Below are positions 49,130 to 60,252 of a DNA stretch of 64,000 bases, one piece after another. Both the position numbers and the translations under genes were made by a program. Position 1 is the stretch's first letter. Each line of letters starts with the position of its first letter. Origin of the DNA: Cycas panzhihuaensis (taxonomy: Eukaryota; Cycadophyta); NCBI GenBank assembly GCA_023213395.1, contig CM041465.1:221595741-221659740 (forward strand), read 5' to 3'. The notes under the pieces were generated by a model. That model was given only the letters and a program-made list of their open reading frames with translations, was not told the DNA's origin and ran no database searches.

Positions 49130-50240
49130 TAGACCGATATTTAATGGAACATGAGATAGAAGTTGTCATCATAGAATCCCATAAAGGTGTTGCAGTAAAA
49201 TATCAAGGTGTTGAACCCACATTAAAAAAAACCTTATTAGCTAGACTTTAGTAGCCTACATTGTTTCACGATGTAGAAAAGTGGATCTGTAGTTGTGAAA
49301 CATACCAATGAATTGGGAAACTAGCAAAGAATCATTTAATGCCTTTATATCCCATTCTAGCCCATGCACCATTTGAAAAATAGGAACTAGATTTTATTGA
49401 ACCTATTAGTCCACTAGCTAGATGGACGAATACAAGATATATTTTTGTGGCTATAGATTTCTTAACTAAATGGAAAAAATTGAAACCAATAAGAACATAC
49501 AAAGTCTAAAGTACAGCTCAATTTTTATGTGAAATGATTATCATTCAATTTGGTTATCCCTTAGAAATTATTTCTGATCAAGGAAGTAGTTTTTTGAATG
49601 AGACAATTGAGTATCTTACTAAGGAATTTATGATTTAATATTCTAAATCTTCTCTATATTATCCTCGAGTAAATGGATAAGTGGAGAGAATAAATAAGAT
49701 TTTAAAATTAGCATTATCCAAAATCTGTAATGAAGGGAGAATAGATTAGGCAGAGTGACTCTATTCAGTGTTATAGGCAGACAGGCAAAACAATGGTAAA
49801 AAGACCACATAAACAAACATTGTTTTAGTTAGCCTATGGGTTAAAAGTAATACTTCCTCTTGAATTCTAAATGAAAAGCTTAAGGGTAGCCTTACATTTG
49901 AGACTACTAGAGGAAGATTTAAGGAAACGACAACTCGTTAAATTAATAAAAGTGGGAAAAAAAAAAGAGCTAAGGCTTTATAGGAATTGAGAGAAGAGAA
50001 ATAGAGATGCAAAGCATGGCATGATCAACATCTTAAAGTACTTCAGTTCTAAGAAGGAGATCTGTACTTTTGTATGATAGTAAATTTCATATAAAGCACA
50101 AAAAATTAAAGTTACAATGGCTTGGTTCGTATAAGGTAAATTGTATTAGGTTTAGTAGAACAGTATAACTCTAATAACTTGATGGAATGTTGCTCGAAAA
50201 AGTAGTCAATAGAAGTTGACTAAAATGGTACATGGTAAGT
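49130..50240 (+). pseudogene. G3 integrase
   Basis: Despite frameshifts, LYPILAHAPFEK, FIEPISPLARWTNTRYIF, VAIDFLTKW, LEIISDQGSSFLNE and LYYPRVNG can be followed from 49340 to 49690 and match G2 in order. The C-terminal LAYGLKVILPLEF block is at about 49830. Confidence 0.82.
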
Positions 50241-50329
50241 TATATAAAAAAAAAAGAAAACCCATGGGAGCATATATTCCCCAATCATTTCAAATATGGA
50301 GACTTTAAGATAAGACTAATATTATAACC

Positions 50330-51470
50330 TAAGATGAAAAAGGTTGTAACTAGGATCGTGAAGTGGTTGCAACTCAAGATGTTGAAGGTTACAACCAGGA
50401 TAGTGAAGTGGTTGCAACCTAAGACGTGGAAGGTTGCAACCAAATGCATGAGGTTGTTGCAACCCAAGATGAAAAAAGTTGCGACTAGGTTTGTAAAGTA
50501 GTTGTAACCTAGGATACAAAAGGTTGTAACTAGGATTATGAAGTAGTTATAACCTAAAATGTTGAAGGTTGCAATTAGGATCGTGAAGTAGTTACAACTT
50601 GAGATACAAAAGATTACAACTGGATTCGTGAAGTGGTTACAATCCAAGGCGTAAAATGTTACAACCAGGTTCGTAAAACAGTTGAAAAGCTACTATAACC
50701 CAAAACGTAGAAGGTTATAACTAGATTCATAAAGTGGTTGCAACATGGGACATAGAAGGTTGTAACTAGGTTTATAAAGTAATTGCAAGCTGAGATATAG
50801 AAAGTAGTAATCGGGTTTATAAAGTATTTACAACCTAGGATGTAGAAGGTTATAATCAGGTTTGTAAAATAGTTGCAACCCAAGATGTAGAAAGTTACAA
50901 CTAGGTTCATAGAATGGTTGCAACCTAAGATGTGAAAGGTTGTAACTAGGTTCATAAAGTATTTGTAACTTGGAGTGCAAAAGGTTGTAACCAAGTTTAT
51001 AAAATAGTTGCAACCTAGAACATAGAGCGTTACAACTAGGTTTATAAAATGGTTTTAACCTGGGATACAGAAGGTTGCAACTAGGTCTATAAAATAGTTA
51101 CAATTTAAGACATAGAAGGTTATAACCTAGACAATGAAGTAGTTACAACCAGAGTCGCAGAAGGTTATAACTAGGTGTAAAGTGATTGCAACCTAGGATG
51201 TAGATTTGCAAAGAGGTTGTAACCTAAGATGTAAATAAAGTTGGGAATGATTACAACTTGGGACATAAAAGATTGTAATTAGGTTCATGAATTAGTTATA
51301 ACCAGGGTTGCAAAAAGATGCAACCAAGGTTTGGGAATAGTTATAACTCGGGACGTAATAGGTTATAACAAAAAATGATAAGTAGTCATGATCATAGATG
51401 TAGAAGTTACAATTAAATTGGAAAAGTAACTACAACTAGGATGCGAGAGTTACTACTAAATATATGGTAA
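50330..51470. repeat. 45-bp minisatellite between G3 integrase and ORF3
   Basis: About 24 imperfect copies of a 45-bp unit of the form AAGGTTGCAACTAGGTTCGT plus AAAGTGGTTGCAACCTAAGA plus about five variable bases. The unit contains GGTTGCAAC twice and is a multiple of three, so frames stay open over parts of it on both strands. In element sense the translation repeats KVTTRFVKWLQP with stops; on the minus strand it gives 15-residue units such as LGCNHFTILVTTF (50647-50285). Copies lose regularity after about 51170. Nothing comparable is present in G2. Confidence 0.92.
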
Positions 51471-52000
51471 AGATGTAACCTAGGAAGAAAGTAGATGGCA
51501 ACCTAGAGTAACATTACAACCAAGAACAAAAAATAGATGTAAATCACCATGTCAAGAATAAATAGCTGATATGATTCATAGTTAGTTATGATTAAAAAAA
51601 TAAAAAATAAAAGTAGTTAATACTAATGGCAACCAGTGCGGTAGAAGCTACTAATAATCACATTAATAAGATTGCATACAAATTGAGACGCGTTGAGAGT
51701 AATGATAATAATAATAATCAACATCAGGAGTAATGGTGGCAGTGATAAGTGGTCGACTTTCATGAAAAATGGTAATCATGAGATGATTTGGTTGCAATTT
51801 AGTTATTACAACCCATAGTTGGAATGATGGTGGTTTTGTAGGGTAGACAAAACACAAGAGAGTAAGAATTGTAATAAGAATATAAGTCAAAGAATAGAGG
51901 AGTTAAGAAGTAACCGTGGAAATTAAACATAAAGAACACCCTAGAGATTCATATTAATTTTTGAGAGATGAATGACATCCAAATAAAAAATGAATAGAGC
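51471..52000 (+). other. G3 spacer before ORF3, no gene seen
   Basis: AT-rich spacer with an ATAATAATAATAAT run near 51700 and sporadic remnants of the GTTGCAAC word. Confidence 0.4.
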
Positions 52001-52009
52001 AATATACCA

Positions 52010-53560
52010 GATAGTGACGGTAGAAAAATAAATTTGACAAAGGCAGGATTCACTTAGTATGTGCCAACATGATTATTTCTAGTAGCACATGATTTTTTAT
52101 CATCTATGATTGAGTTGATAATATGTCAACCTAATTTGTTGGATATCTTTGCAAACACCATTATGTAGATCTTAGGTTTATCTAACTTAGGTGAGGAGGC
52201 ACTTGAGGATAAAAGAATTTCTCGAGAACAAGCAACAAAATAACTAAGCACTTAGGTATTAAATATCTCCACGTATGGGTTATGAATCACAAGGATTACA
52301 AATGAACATAAGCATTAGGTGGTTTATTTCCTCTTCACTCAAGTCATTTTAAGCTAAAGAACCTACATATGCCTACGAAGATGAGATCAATGCTTTTAAG
52401 AGTGGCATGTGAAGATAAGTTTAATTGGGTTTCATTTTTGTCGGGTAAGCTATCAGAAAAATTAAATAGTATCATGGCTAGTACACAGTCCACAAGATTT
52501 TACCATTAGACCTTACTCTAGGGATTGTTGTACTTACAATATCCGAAAATAAATCTACCTTAAGTAGAAAATGGATAATCAGTTCCAACAGGCTAGATAA
52601 ATTATTTCAGAGAATAAGGAAAGGCTTAGAGGAGCCAAACTCAGGAAAAAATGAAGGAATAGTTTTTGTGAGAAAGTCAGGTAAACAAACCTCAATTGTT
52701 ACTACAGGAGGTGAATTAAAATGAAGGGAAGCAAGAAAAGGTGACCTCACTATCCGAAGGAGTACAACAAAAATAGAAGGAGATTGTTAAAGAAACTAAA
52801 ACGAGGGAGAAAAACAAAAGAGAGGAAATTAGAATAGGCAAACATAAGGTAGGAGACATTGGGATGACAATCAAGTAGGAAATCTTAGAGGAGGAACTCT
52901 AGGCAGCTCAACAGTTAGACAAGCCTATAAATATAGAAGAGGAAAGAAGGAAGAGAATGAAACTTATGGTAGAAAATCCAAACTAGGAAATAATTAGGAT
53001 TTTAAATAATCAGCCAACTAAGGTAAATTTTGATTTTAGTGGAGAAGATTTTGTGGAAGAGGGAATTGATCCAATGGAGTGCCAACCAAATAATATGGTA
53101 TATTGTAAAATTTTATTCCTAGCTAAGGTAATCTGATAATTGGTGAGTAAATTAGAAGTTTGTAATAAATGGCCACCCCTAGATCTACAACAAATTCAAA
53201 ATGTAGAAGATTAGTTGGCAGCCTACAAAGTAAAATTAGAGTTTCTGATTAAGTTTATCATGCATTGGGTCAAGGATACATCCAAGGTGGAACATTTGAT
53301 AAGGGTTTTTGAAGCAATGTTCATTGAACAAATCCCACATGAACTAGAGAAGGTAATATACAAACTAGGTAGATGGATTTTGTAGACATGAGAGGATGCT
53401 AAAAATGCAAATCATTTTTGGTCAATGATTTCTTCTTTGCGAAGAGACTTGGCCTCGTTGGAGACAACAAATAAAGAGTTGGAGGAAGAAATTGAGCAAC
53501 TGCATTCAGCAGAGAAACTAACAATGGCCAAACTATAAGTGATGCATGATGTTGGGATCA
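52010..53560 (+). pseudogene. G3 ORF3 relic, homologous to G2 ORF3
   Basis: The N-terminal part aligns without gaps over 45 residues with G2 (LFLVAHDFLSSMIEL against IFGNAEEFMQRILPL, and GLSNLG against GLPNKG). The C-terminal part is clearer: EIIRILNNQPTKVNFDF and EGIDPMECQPNN, then KLEFLIKFIMHWVKD, YKLGRWI and ELEEEIEQLHSAEKLTMA, in the same order and spacing as G2. At least ten stops, most at Gln or Trp positions. Conservation between two elements this diverged shows that ORF3 was a functional part of the family. Confidence 0.82.
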
Positions 53561-53709
53561 TTTATGACCACTACAAAAAGCATGGGATTAATCCACCCTA
53601 TACAATATACTGACCATAGTTTCAAAAAATCTATCAAGCTATGATAAAGATTAGGGAAGAGTGTAGGGGCTAGTAAAAAAAATTTGGGGAGGAAGGAATA
53701 GATTATATG

Positions 53710-53711
<2 letters not shown>

Positions 53712-53794
<83 letters not shown>
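53712..53794. repeat. (TA)n microsatellite in G3
   Basis: About 80 bp of uninterrupted TA between ORF3 and the polypurine tract. Confidence 0.95.
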
Positions 53795-53797
<3 letters not shown>

Positions 53798-53839
53798 ATT
53801 TACGAGTGAGGGCACTCATAAAAATAAAAATGGGGGAGA

Positions 53840-54334
53840 TGCATACTAAGAAATTATAGTGGTTGATAAAAGATAGTAGCAACCAAGTGACTTTAACGAA
53901 AATAATAAGTGATTACATTAGGAAGCAATCAACAATTGGAAGTCAGTATTTTAGGTGGGATTGATTTCAACCAACCATAGAATTGTGGTTACTTCTAAGA
54001 TGTGGAAAAGGAATAAATATAGAAAATTTGTATAAATGTGCATGCATGCATGTAGGTAATTGATGATCATAGAGTGCCATGCGCTTATACATTATAAAAT
54101 ACTTACTATATATTGTGTCTGCAAAAGGCTTTATGTACTTCTCTATGTTGGCATCTAGCTATGGGAGAATCAGACATAACCCAACATCAATAGAATGATT
54201 ATGGTTTTTTCTTACATTAATAGACTATTATATATTCTAGAGTAAGTGTATGATAGAGTTAAATGATAATTGTAACTATCCTATGCCTACTTATTGGTGT
54301 CTACATATTAGTATGTAGTATATAAAAGCACACA
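53840..54334 (+). repeat. G3 3' LTR
   Basis: 495 bp, TGCATACTAAG to CACACA, preceded by the purine run TGGGGGAGA (53831-53839). Confidence 0.88.
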
Positions 54335-54343
54335 TACGGGAGG

Positions 54344-55517
54344 TTATAGGGTGGGGCAGGGGAGTATTCATTTAATCCATTGAGGAACAAATTAAACAAA
54401 CCCCAAGTTAAATCCTAATCTACCCATGCTAACTTTAATTAACATTAAATACATAAGATTACTTTAAAAGGGATACTCTAAGGTCATAAAAGTTAATAAA
54501 TAAAGGGGAAATGACCCCCTAATCCCTAGTGTATTAACTCAAACCTAAGAATTAATAAAATAAGATTAACATTTATTACTTCATTAGTATAATGTCCCTT
54601 GGGTATTAAATTTTGATAAGACTAAAGATGTCCACTAAAAATTTTGATGTGGAAGGCCTAAAAATTTAGAAATCTAGAACATGGTACTTTTAAAAAATGG
54701 TAGCAGAAGTACAAACTAAAACTAAAGTGATAACTCTAAAATCCAAACTATAAAGGAGGATCTTAAGTGATGTCAATTTCCAAAATCATCGAGAATCTCT
54801 CAAACCATCAATCTAATGCTGAAAAGGGTCAATCAAGGTTGAAATCTATGAAATGTCATTTACAACTCTAAAGAGTGAAATGTTGACAAATGTTAGCCAT
54901 CAAAACTCCTAACACTGGAAAGATACAATATGCCACTAAAAAGTGGTTAATTATGCTAGTGTTAAACTGTAAGATCTTATGCAATTAAACTAACATAAAA
55001 TAGAATTGTTACCAAGTGTGCAATGATAGATAAAAATTTATCAAGAGATGTGTCATAAGAGAAAGGATACCAAAGCACAATTAAAGAGGCAATAGAAGTC
55101 ATAACCAAAAACTTAAAGAAGTCATTTAAACTTAAACTAGAGAGATTTAAAACCAATTACCCCAAAGAAATACTATTAAAAAGTAATGATGAATAGGAAG
55201 TAGTAGAAAAGTCAGATATTCTAAAAAGTTAAACTAGATGCAGAATTGAACTAAAACATATACCAAAGAAAGGCACAATCATGAGGTCTATATCTGTCAT
55301 GATGGATATGAAGAATTATACCAAAGCTAGAGTAACCCAAGACTGCTCCAAAAAATACTTAGAGATAAAGGAACCTAAAGATGTATTGAAAATAAGAAAT
55401 AACTAAGGTCACAATGAAACCAACACAAAAAAAAATTATCTGTTGCTAAAGAAGAAACTAATATCGAAGGAATTTGAAAAGTAAACATCTCCAAGCTAGA
55501 AGTAAGATGCAAATCCT
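54344..55517. other. Flank between G3 and copia-type LTR, nothing recognised
   Basis: AT-rich. Some Lys-rich open stretches on the plus strand at 55050-55200 carry no known motif. Confidence 0.35.
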
Positions 55518-55993
55518 ATTAGAATATGTGATATTTTCACATATATAATGTTTAATGTAAAGTAGTGGACCCATACAAAATTTCACCCACTAAAAGTATT
55601 AATAGATGTGTTCTGCATGATTATTTATATACATATTGTATTAGATGATAAAAAGGCTCAAGAGATATTATAGGCTATTCATGAGATGACTATTCATATA
55701 AATATGTACACATACCACTTGAGAACTTACACTTGGAGATGTAATTCATTTGATATCATAAAAAAGAGCTTTTAACTCTAACCTTCACCTGTGGTTTTGC
55801 CCACATAAGGTTTTTGATGATAAATCTATTATTTATCTTGTAGTGCATGCTTGATATATTTATACCTTATATTTCATATTATTGCTTGATATGTTATTTT
55901 AATGTTACATGATTTATGTACATTCCTCATGATATGATTCAATGACTATATATATTTGATATACTTCTACTACATATAATTAGTATATTACAA
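55518..55993 (+). repeat. Copia-type LTR (plus orientation)
   Basis: It starts TATTAGAATATGTGAT, aligning with the start of the minus-strand LTR at 60239-59755 (GGAATATGTGGTGTT), and shares TATAAATATGTACACAT with CCACTTGAGAA in the middle. TGGTATCAAACA (55996-56007) follows, which resembles a mutated tRNA-iMet primer site. No coding region of a copia element follows, so this is a 5' LTR with leader of a truncated or non-autonomous element. Confidence 0.55.
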
Positions 55994-56007
55994 TATGGTA
56001 TCAAACA

Positions 56008-57055
56008 TACGACCTAAGTAAAATATGTAAAAATTTGAGTGGAAAAATATATAAGAGTTAATGATAGTCCTAAGAAAGTTTTACAAAGGACTAACTCGAA
56101 TTATTAAATAGTTAGAAGTACAAGGGTACTAGGATTCTATCTAGACTTATGCAAAACCTAATTTAAAATTTTAGAGGAGCTTTTAGGATAAGGGTAGGAT
56201 AATACACATAAACAAACATTAAATTCCTAGGTAATTACTTAAGAAATAAGAAGAAAGAAGATTTTTTATATATAGGGAAGATGGAATGAGCTCCTCTAGG
56301 CCAATTAGTTTAATGGTGCTCATTGGAATCCATAATGGTGAGTTATATGGAACCTAAGGGGGGGACTCTAGGCGTTCAAAGTATCTAAGTTTTGTACCCA
56401 AGCTTATTTATAGATAAGTTAACTTAATGTAGACTAACTCAACATAAAACATGGCTACAAAGGTTGAAAGTTTAGGTATAAAATACTCAACCTAATAAAA
56501 AACAAGATGGAGGCAATCTAAATATAATAAGCCCTAGTGGAACAAAACAAGAAGACATATTCCCATTGATTCAAAAGACTAAACCTAATTTGTTAAAGAA
56601 GAAGTGTTAATGCATAATAATCTTCACTAGTCTTTAATGAATGAAGTCTTTAATTTATTTTATTATAGTTTACTAATGATATAAATAATGGGTATTGATA
56701 TCTCCACTCACCCAAAAGTAAAAGTAGCCCCTTATAACAATGACTAATGTGGCAATTGTCACATTCATTGCATAAATCTTATAGCCTAAAAAATCCTATG
56801 TTAATGGTTGGTCAACACACAAAAATTAAAGTGGCACAAAGATAGCAAGTTCTCCATGAAGGTGGCTAACTAATCCTCATGAATAGGTTATGATTCATAA
56901 GGTGGGGGGATGACTCTAGGTCCTAGGAATTCCTTGACTCATAACTCTTTTCAGGCTCAATGGAAGGGAAGAGTTTTAGGATTGTGTTCTTATAGTGGTA
57001 TTGTTCAACCTCTGAAAAGGGAAATCAAATAAATTAAATAAAATAGAAAAGTACA
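56008..57055. other. Stretch with no gene seen
   Basis: AT-rich, without motifs. It may include leader sequence of the copia-type element to its left. Confidence 0.35.
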
Positions 57056-57059
57056 CAAA

Positions 57060-57490
57060 AAATTTATATATGTTAACTTATTAGGAAAAGATTTATTAAT
57101 GGGTACTAAGTATCATATTTGCTAAGTAGTTTGCTTTGTAGTTTTGTGAGTGTGGAATATGTATAATAATAAAGGAGTGGAAAAAATGAGCTAAATAATG
57201 AATATTGTGCATAGCAGAAATCAAAGTGGAGTTCTGCATAACATAACTACCAATGACTTAATTGACTAATGGTTGTGAATTAGAGTAAAGAACAACATGT
57301 TGCACATGTGATGAAATAGTAGATCGTAAGGCAACAATGGTAGCTTCAAACTCAACCAAGTCATTAGTAGCATGATTGAAATATTTTTTTATGACTTCAA
57401 AGAAATCTCCATTAGAGTCTTAGATAATCTAGGTAGCTATAGATGGACCTAGATTTCCTTAGAAAGCCCTATTAATATGGATAATTCAAA
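57060..57490 (-). pseudogene. G4 second RNase H, downstream of integrase
   Basis: On the minus strand one frame reads GNLGPSIAT, DSNGDFFEVIKKYFNHAT, LVEFEATIVALRSTIS, VVLYSNSQPLVN, VIGSYVMQNSTLISAM and IIIHIPHSQNYKANYLAN. This is the complete layout of an archaeal/plant-type RNase H (usually DGxxRGNPGP, then E, DS and H-x-PR-x-x-N-x-x-AD). Three catalytic Asp positions now read Asn (N for D in the first, third and last motifs), each a G-to-A change. It lies about 0.7 kb after the G4 integrase in the same orientation, as in G1. Confidence 0.8.
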
Positions 57491-58199
57491 GCAAGTTTAT
57501 CAAAGCCACAAAATACGAGCTTTAGATTAGTAAAAATGTGAGTTAGTAGAAGAGAATAACTTCCCAAAACAAAAGGTGTTCAATGAAATTAGGATAAAAT
57601 CTTCTTTGAAAAAGGGTAAATATCACTACAGGCTAAATCTTTTAATAAGCATAAGTGATTTGCAAGTCTTGAGAGGTAGGAAGTAAAGGATGTAAATATC
57701 CCATTGGGTTATACCCCCTATAAATCTAATGAGAATTCAAATATAATTGCAAAGACAATATATATGCCTTAAAGGTAAGATTCAAATACTTATTTATAGT
57801 TAAAAGATAAAGAGTATGATCAATAATAAGAGGCAACATTAATTCATTAGAATAAGATAGCTAAAGCTAATCAAAATAGGGTTAACTCTAAGTTCATATA
57901 GGCAAATAGAGAATGAAAGATAGTTAAAAATAACTTCTCAAAACTATAAAGTAAATGAAAATTTAATTTTAAAAGTTTTATTATTTTTATGACTTTTTGG
58001 AGAATAAGAAGGTAATATAGCTCTAAAAGGAAATCATAAGTACATTATGTGAAAACAAATTAGTGATAATAGCTGTATTAAAAATAGTAGAAAGATGATT
58101 ACTAAACTAAAGCAATACAACTATATAATATATACAACAATCCTTGAAGCATCAATAATAAGCTTTAAGATGAGAGGCATTTAAGGATTAATCAGTTCA
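57491..58199 (-). other. G4 spacer between integrase and second RNase H
   Basis: About 0.7 kb, AT-rich, with no domain seen. It is comparable with the about 1 kb spacer at this place in G1. Confidence 0.4.
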
Positions 58200-59300
58200 A
58201 CATTTATTAAAGTAGGCAAATGGTAATACCCATTTTGGAGAATGGATATAACTAAGAAGAGACCAATCCATCCTAAGCTCAATTTACCCTTAGCTTGATC
58301 CATAGAATAGTTGAATCTTATAACTTTTCACCAATTTAAAATATTTAGGGTTGAAATGACCTATTATAAAAAGTTTTTACACATTTCTACTTTGCTTTAA
58401 GGTTCTAAAAAGCTAATAACCTATGGTCATCCAATTATTTAAGATCGAGAATATGAGATTCTAAGATCTCAGGATTAGGTAAATTATTATGCAAAGTAAT
58501 GTGTAATGAGAGGATTTTAATTTCAATTGAAAAAATTACTTCAACTCCATACACTAGATGAAAAGAGGAATAACAAATAGCAATTTTCATAATGGTATAA
58601 TAAGCCCATAATGTAGATAAATTTTCAAATGTAAATCCCTTTTTGAAGTATCAAAAGTTTTCTGAAGGGTTTTCATTAGGATTTTATTAAAATCTCTCAC
58701 TTGTCCATTTGCTTTAAGATAGTATGGGGATGATTTGGTATATTCAATGTCAAGTTTGATACATAACTCTTGAACAACATCATTAATGAAATGAGTTCCT
58801 CTATCAAACATAAAAATATCAGGCATTCTAAATCGACATATAATTTGGTTAAAGAGGAATGAGATAATGGTATACTTATCAACCTTAGCAATAGGTATTA
58901 CTTCTACCCACTTAGTAACATAATTAGTTAATATAATAATAAACTTGTGTCCATTTAAGAATGGGGGATTAAATAGACCAATGAAATCTAAACCCCACTT
59001 CAAAAATAGACCAAAAGAAAAAATGGGGTGTAATTGAGAGGGTGACTTTAAGATTTGATTGCCAAAGATTTTGTTATTAGGGAAACAATAAATAAATAAA
59101 TGTGCATAAAAAAATAATGTCAGTGAATAAAAACCAACTCTGATAACCTTTTGAGTTGTGGAATAACCAAAAAAATGCCTACCATAGACTACTAAATGAT
59201 AATGATTCAAAATTTGTTGAGACTTAGCTTCAAAGCACACTAAAGAAGAATTGTATCATGAATACAATGATATAAGTCATTACCTAATATAATGTAATAG
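58200..59300 (-). pseudogene. G4 integrase
   Basis: A 217-residue open frame (59240-58587) holds the core: LKWGLDFIGLFNPP, ILTNYVTKWVEVIPIAK (Asn for the first catalytic Asp), CRFRMPDIFMFDRGTHF (second Asp) and YYLKANGQVRDFNK (Arg-Asp in place of the catalytic Glu region). The C-terminal domain continues with frameshifts to about 58200 (FHLVYGVEVIFSIEIK, LDDHRLLAF). It is a gypsy integrase distinct from G2/G3 and closer in wording to the OTA group. Confidence 0.85.
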
Positions 59301-59735
59301 GAAGAAAGTAAATGAATTTGTCACTTTTCTTCTCAACTTAAGTTAGGTTTATAAGTTTGCTTCTGAAGATAAGGAATTATATTAGAATGCCATTTTGAAT
59401 CAATATCCAAGAGTAAAATATACTCATATGGCAAAGAGTCATTGAAAGTTTGAACAATTATTTTTTTAGGTATAGGCATATCGACAATATGTTCTAATAT
59501 TTCCATCTAGTTATTTGTATTAGTTAAACAAATTTGAAGGTCAAATTCTTGAAGAAGGATAATCCATCTTCTAGCGTGATTAAAAAGACCAGGTTTAGTA
59601 AATAGATACTTTAAGGGATTTGACTTTATCATCACCTTAGTATGGAAAAGTAACAAGTGCTACTATAATTTCTTAACAACATAGACAATAGTAAGATATT
59701 AATGTTCGATCTTAGTGTTAAAACATGGTACAAGG
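59301..59735 (-). pseudogene. G4 RNase H (first), truncated upstream
   Basis: The minus strand reads CFNTKIEH, YLTIVYVVKKL, HTKVMIKSNPLKYLFTKPG and ARRWIILLQEFDLQI, the second half of a gypsy RNase H. The upstream RT is missing: the frame meets a copia-type LTR at about 59740. Confidence 0.78.
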
Positions 59736-59741
59736 AAAATA

Positions 59742-60252
59742 GTTCTCATACCACTTATAAGATAAACTAGCTAATCACAAGTCTAAGATTTATAACACCA
59801 CATTGCTATGTCATGTTAAATAATGATATACCAGTGAAACAATGATATCAAATCATAAGGATATATATATATATAGATTATACAATATATGATATAAACC
59901 ATATCAAACATATGAACATGCATAAATATCACTACAAAAAACTAGATATAAATGTATAAAACCCAATTCATGGAAAAATCATAGGAGAAGGTTGGAGGCT
60001 AACTCGACTCTATTAATCATATAATAAAGTCACCCCTTCCACTTTCAAGTTTCTCAAGTGGATGTGTACATATTTATAGGATAATCTGCCTCATGATGAA
60101 CCTATCATATTATAGAGTCTTTTCACCTTCTAATAGGAGGTTACTATTAATAATTGTGTATTTGTTACATTAACCATTACTTTTGTATGGGAGAACATTA
60201 AACATTAACCATATGTGAATAACACCACATATTCCAACAATCTCCCCCTTAA
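59742..60252 (-). repeat. Copia-type LTR (minus orientation) with PBS-like and PPT-like ends
   Basis: The LTR is about 60239-59755. On the minus strand it starts TGTTGGAATATGTGG directly after a purine run TTAAGGGGGAGA (60252-60241) and is followed by TGGTATGAGAAC (59753-59742), which matches the tRNA-iMet site at 10 of 12 positions. It is homologous to 55518-55993. Having a purine tract on one side and a primer-like site on the other is not expected for a single 3' LTR. It could be the joint of a tandem or recombined element, or the primer match could be chance. Confidence 0.55.

Larger units (their letters stand above)
43510..54334 (+). mobile_element. G3: Ty3/gypsy retrotransposon related to G2, heavily mutated
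   Basis: LTRs of about 495 bp lie at 43510-44001 and 53840-54334, sharing AAATTATAGTGGTTGA near the start and AAGCACACA at the end. The primer site is at 44003-44015 and a purine tract at 53831-53839. Gag, triple zinc knuckle, protease, RT (FLDDWT), RNase H, integrase and ORF3 follow the same order and wording as G2. A possible duplication GGAGG (43505-43509, 54339-54343) lies in G-rich sequence and leaves a few bases unexplained on the right. Additional length relative to G2 comes from a 45-bp minisatellite. Confidence 0.9.

Noticed and set aside
50285-50994. Hydrophobic repeat frames on the minus strand (units like LGCNHFTILV)
   Set aside because: They are antisense to G3 and arise from the 45-bp minisatellite, whose period is a multiple of three.
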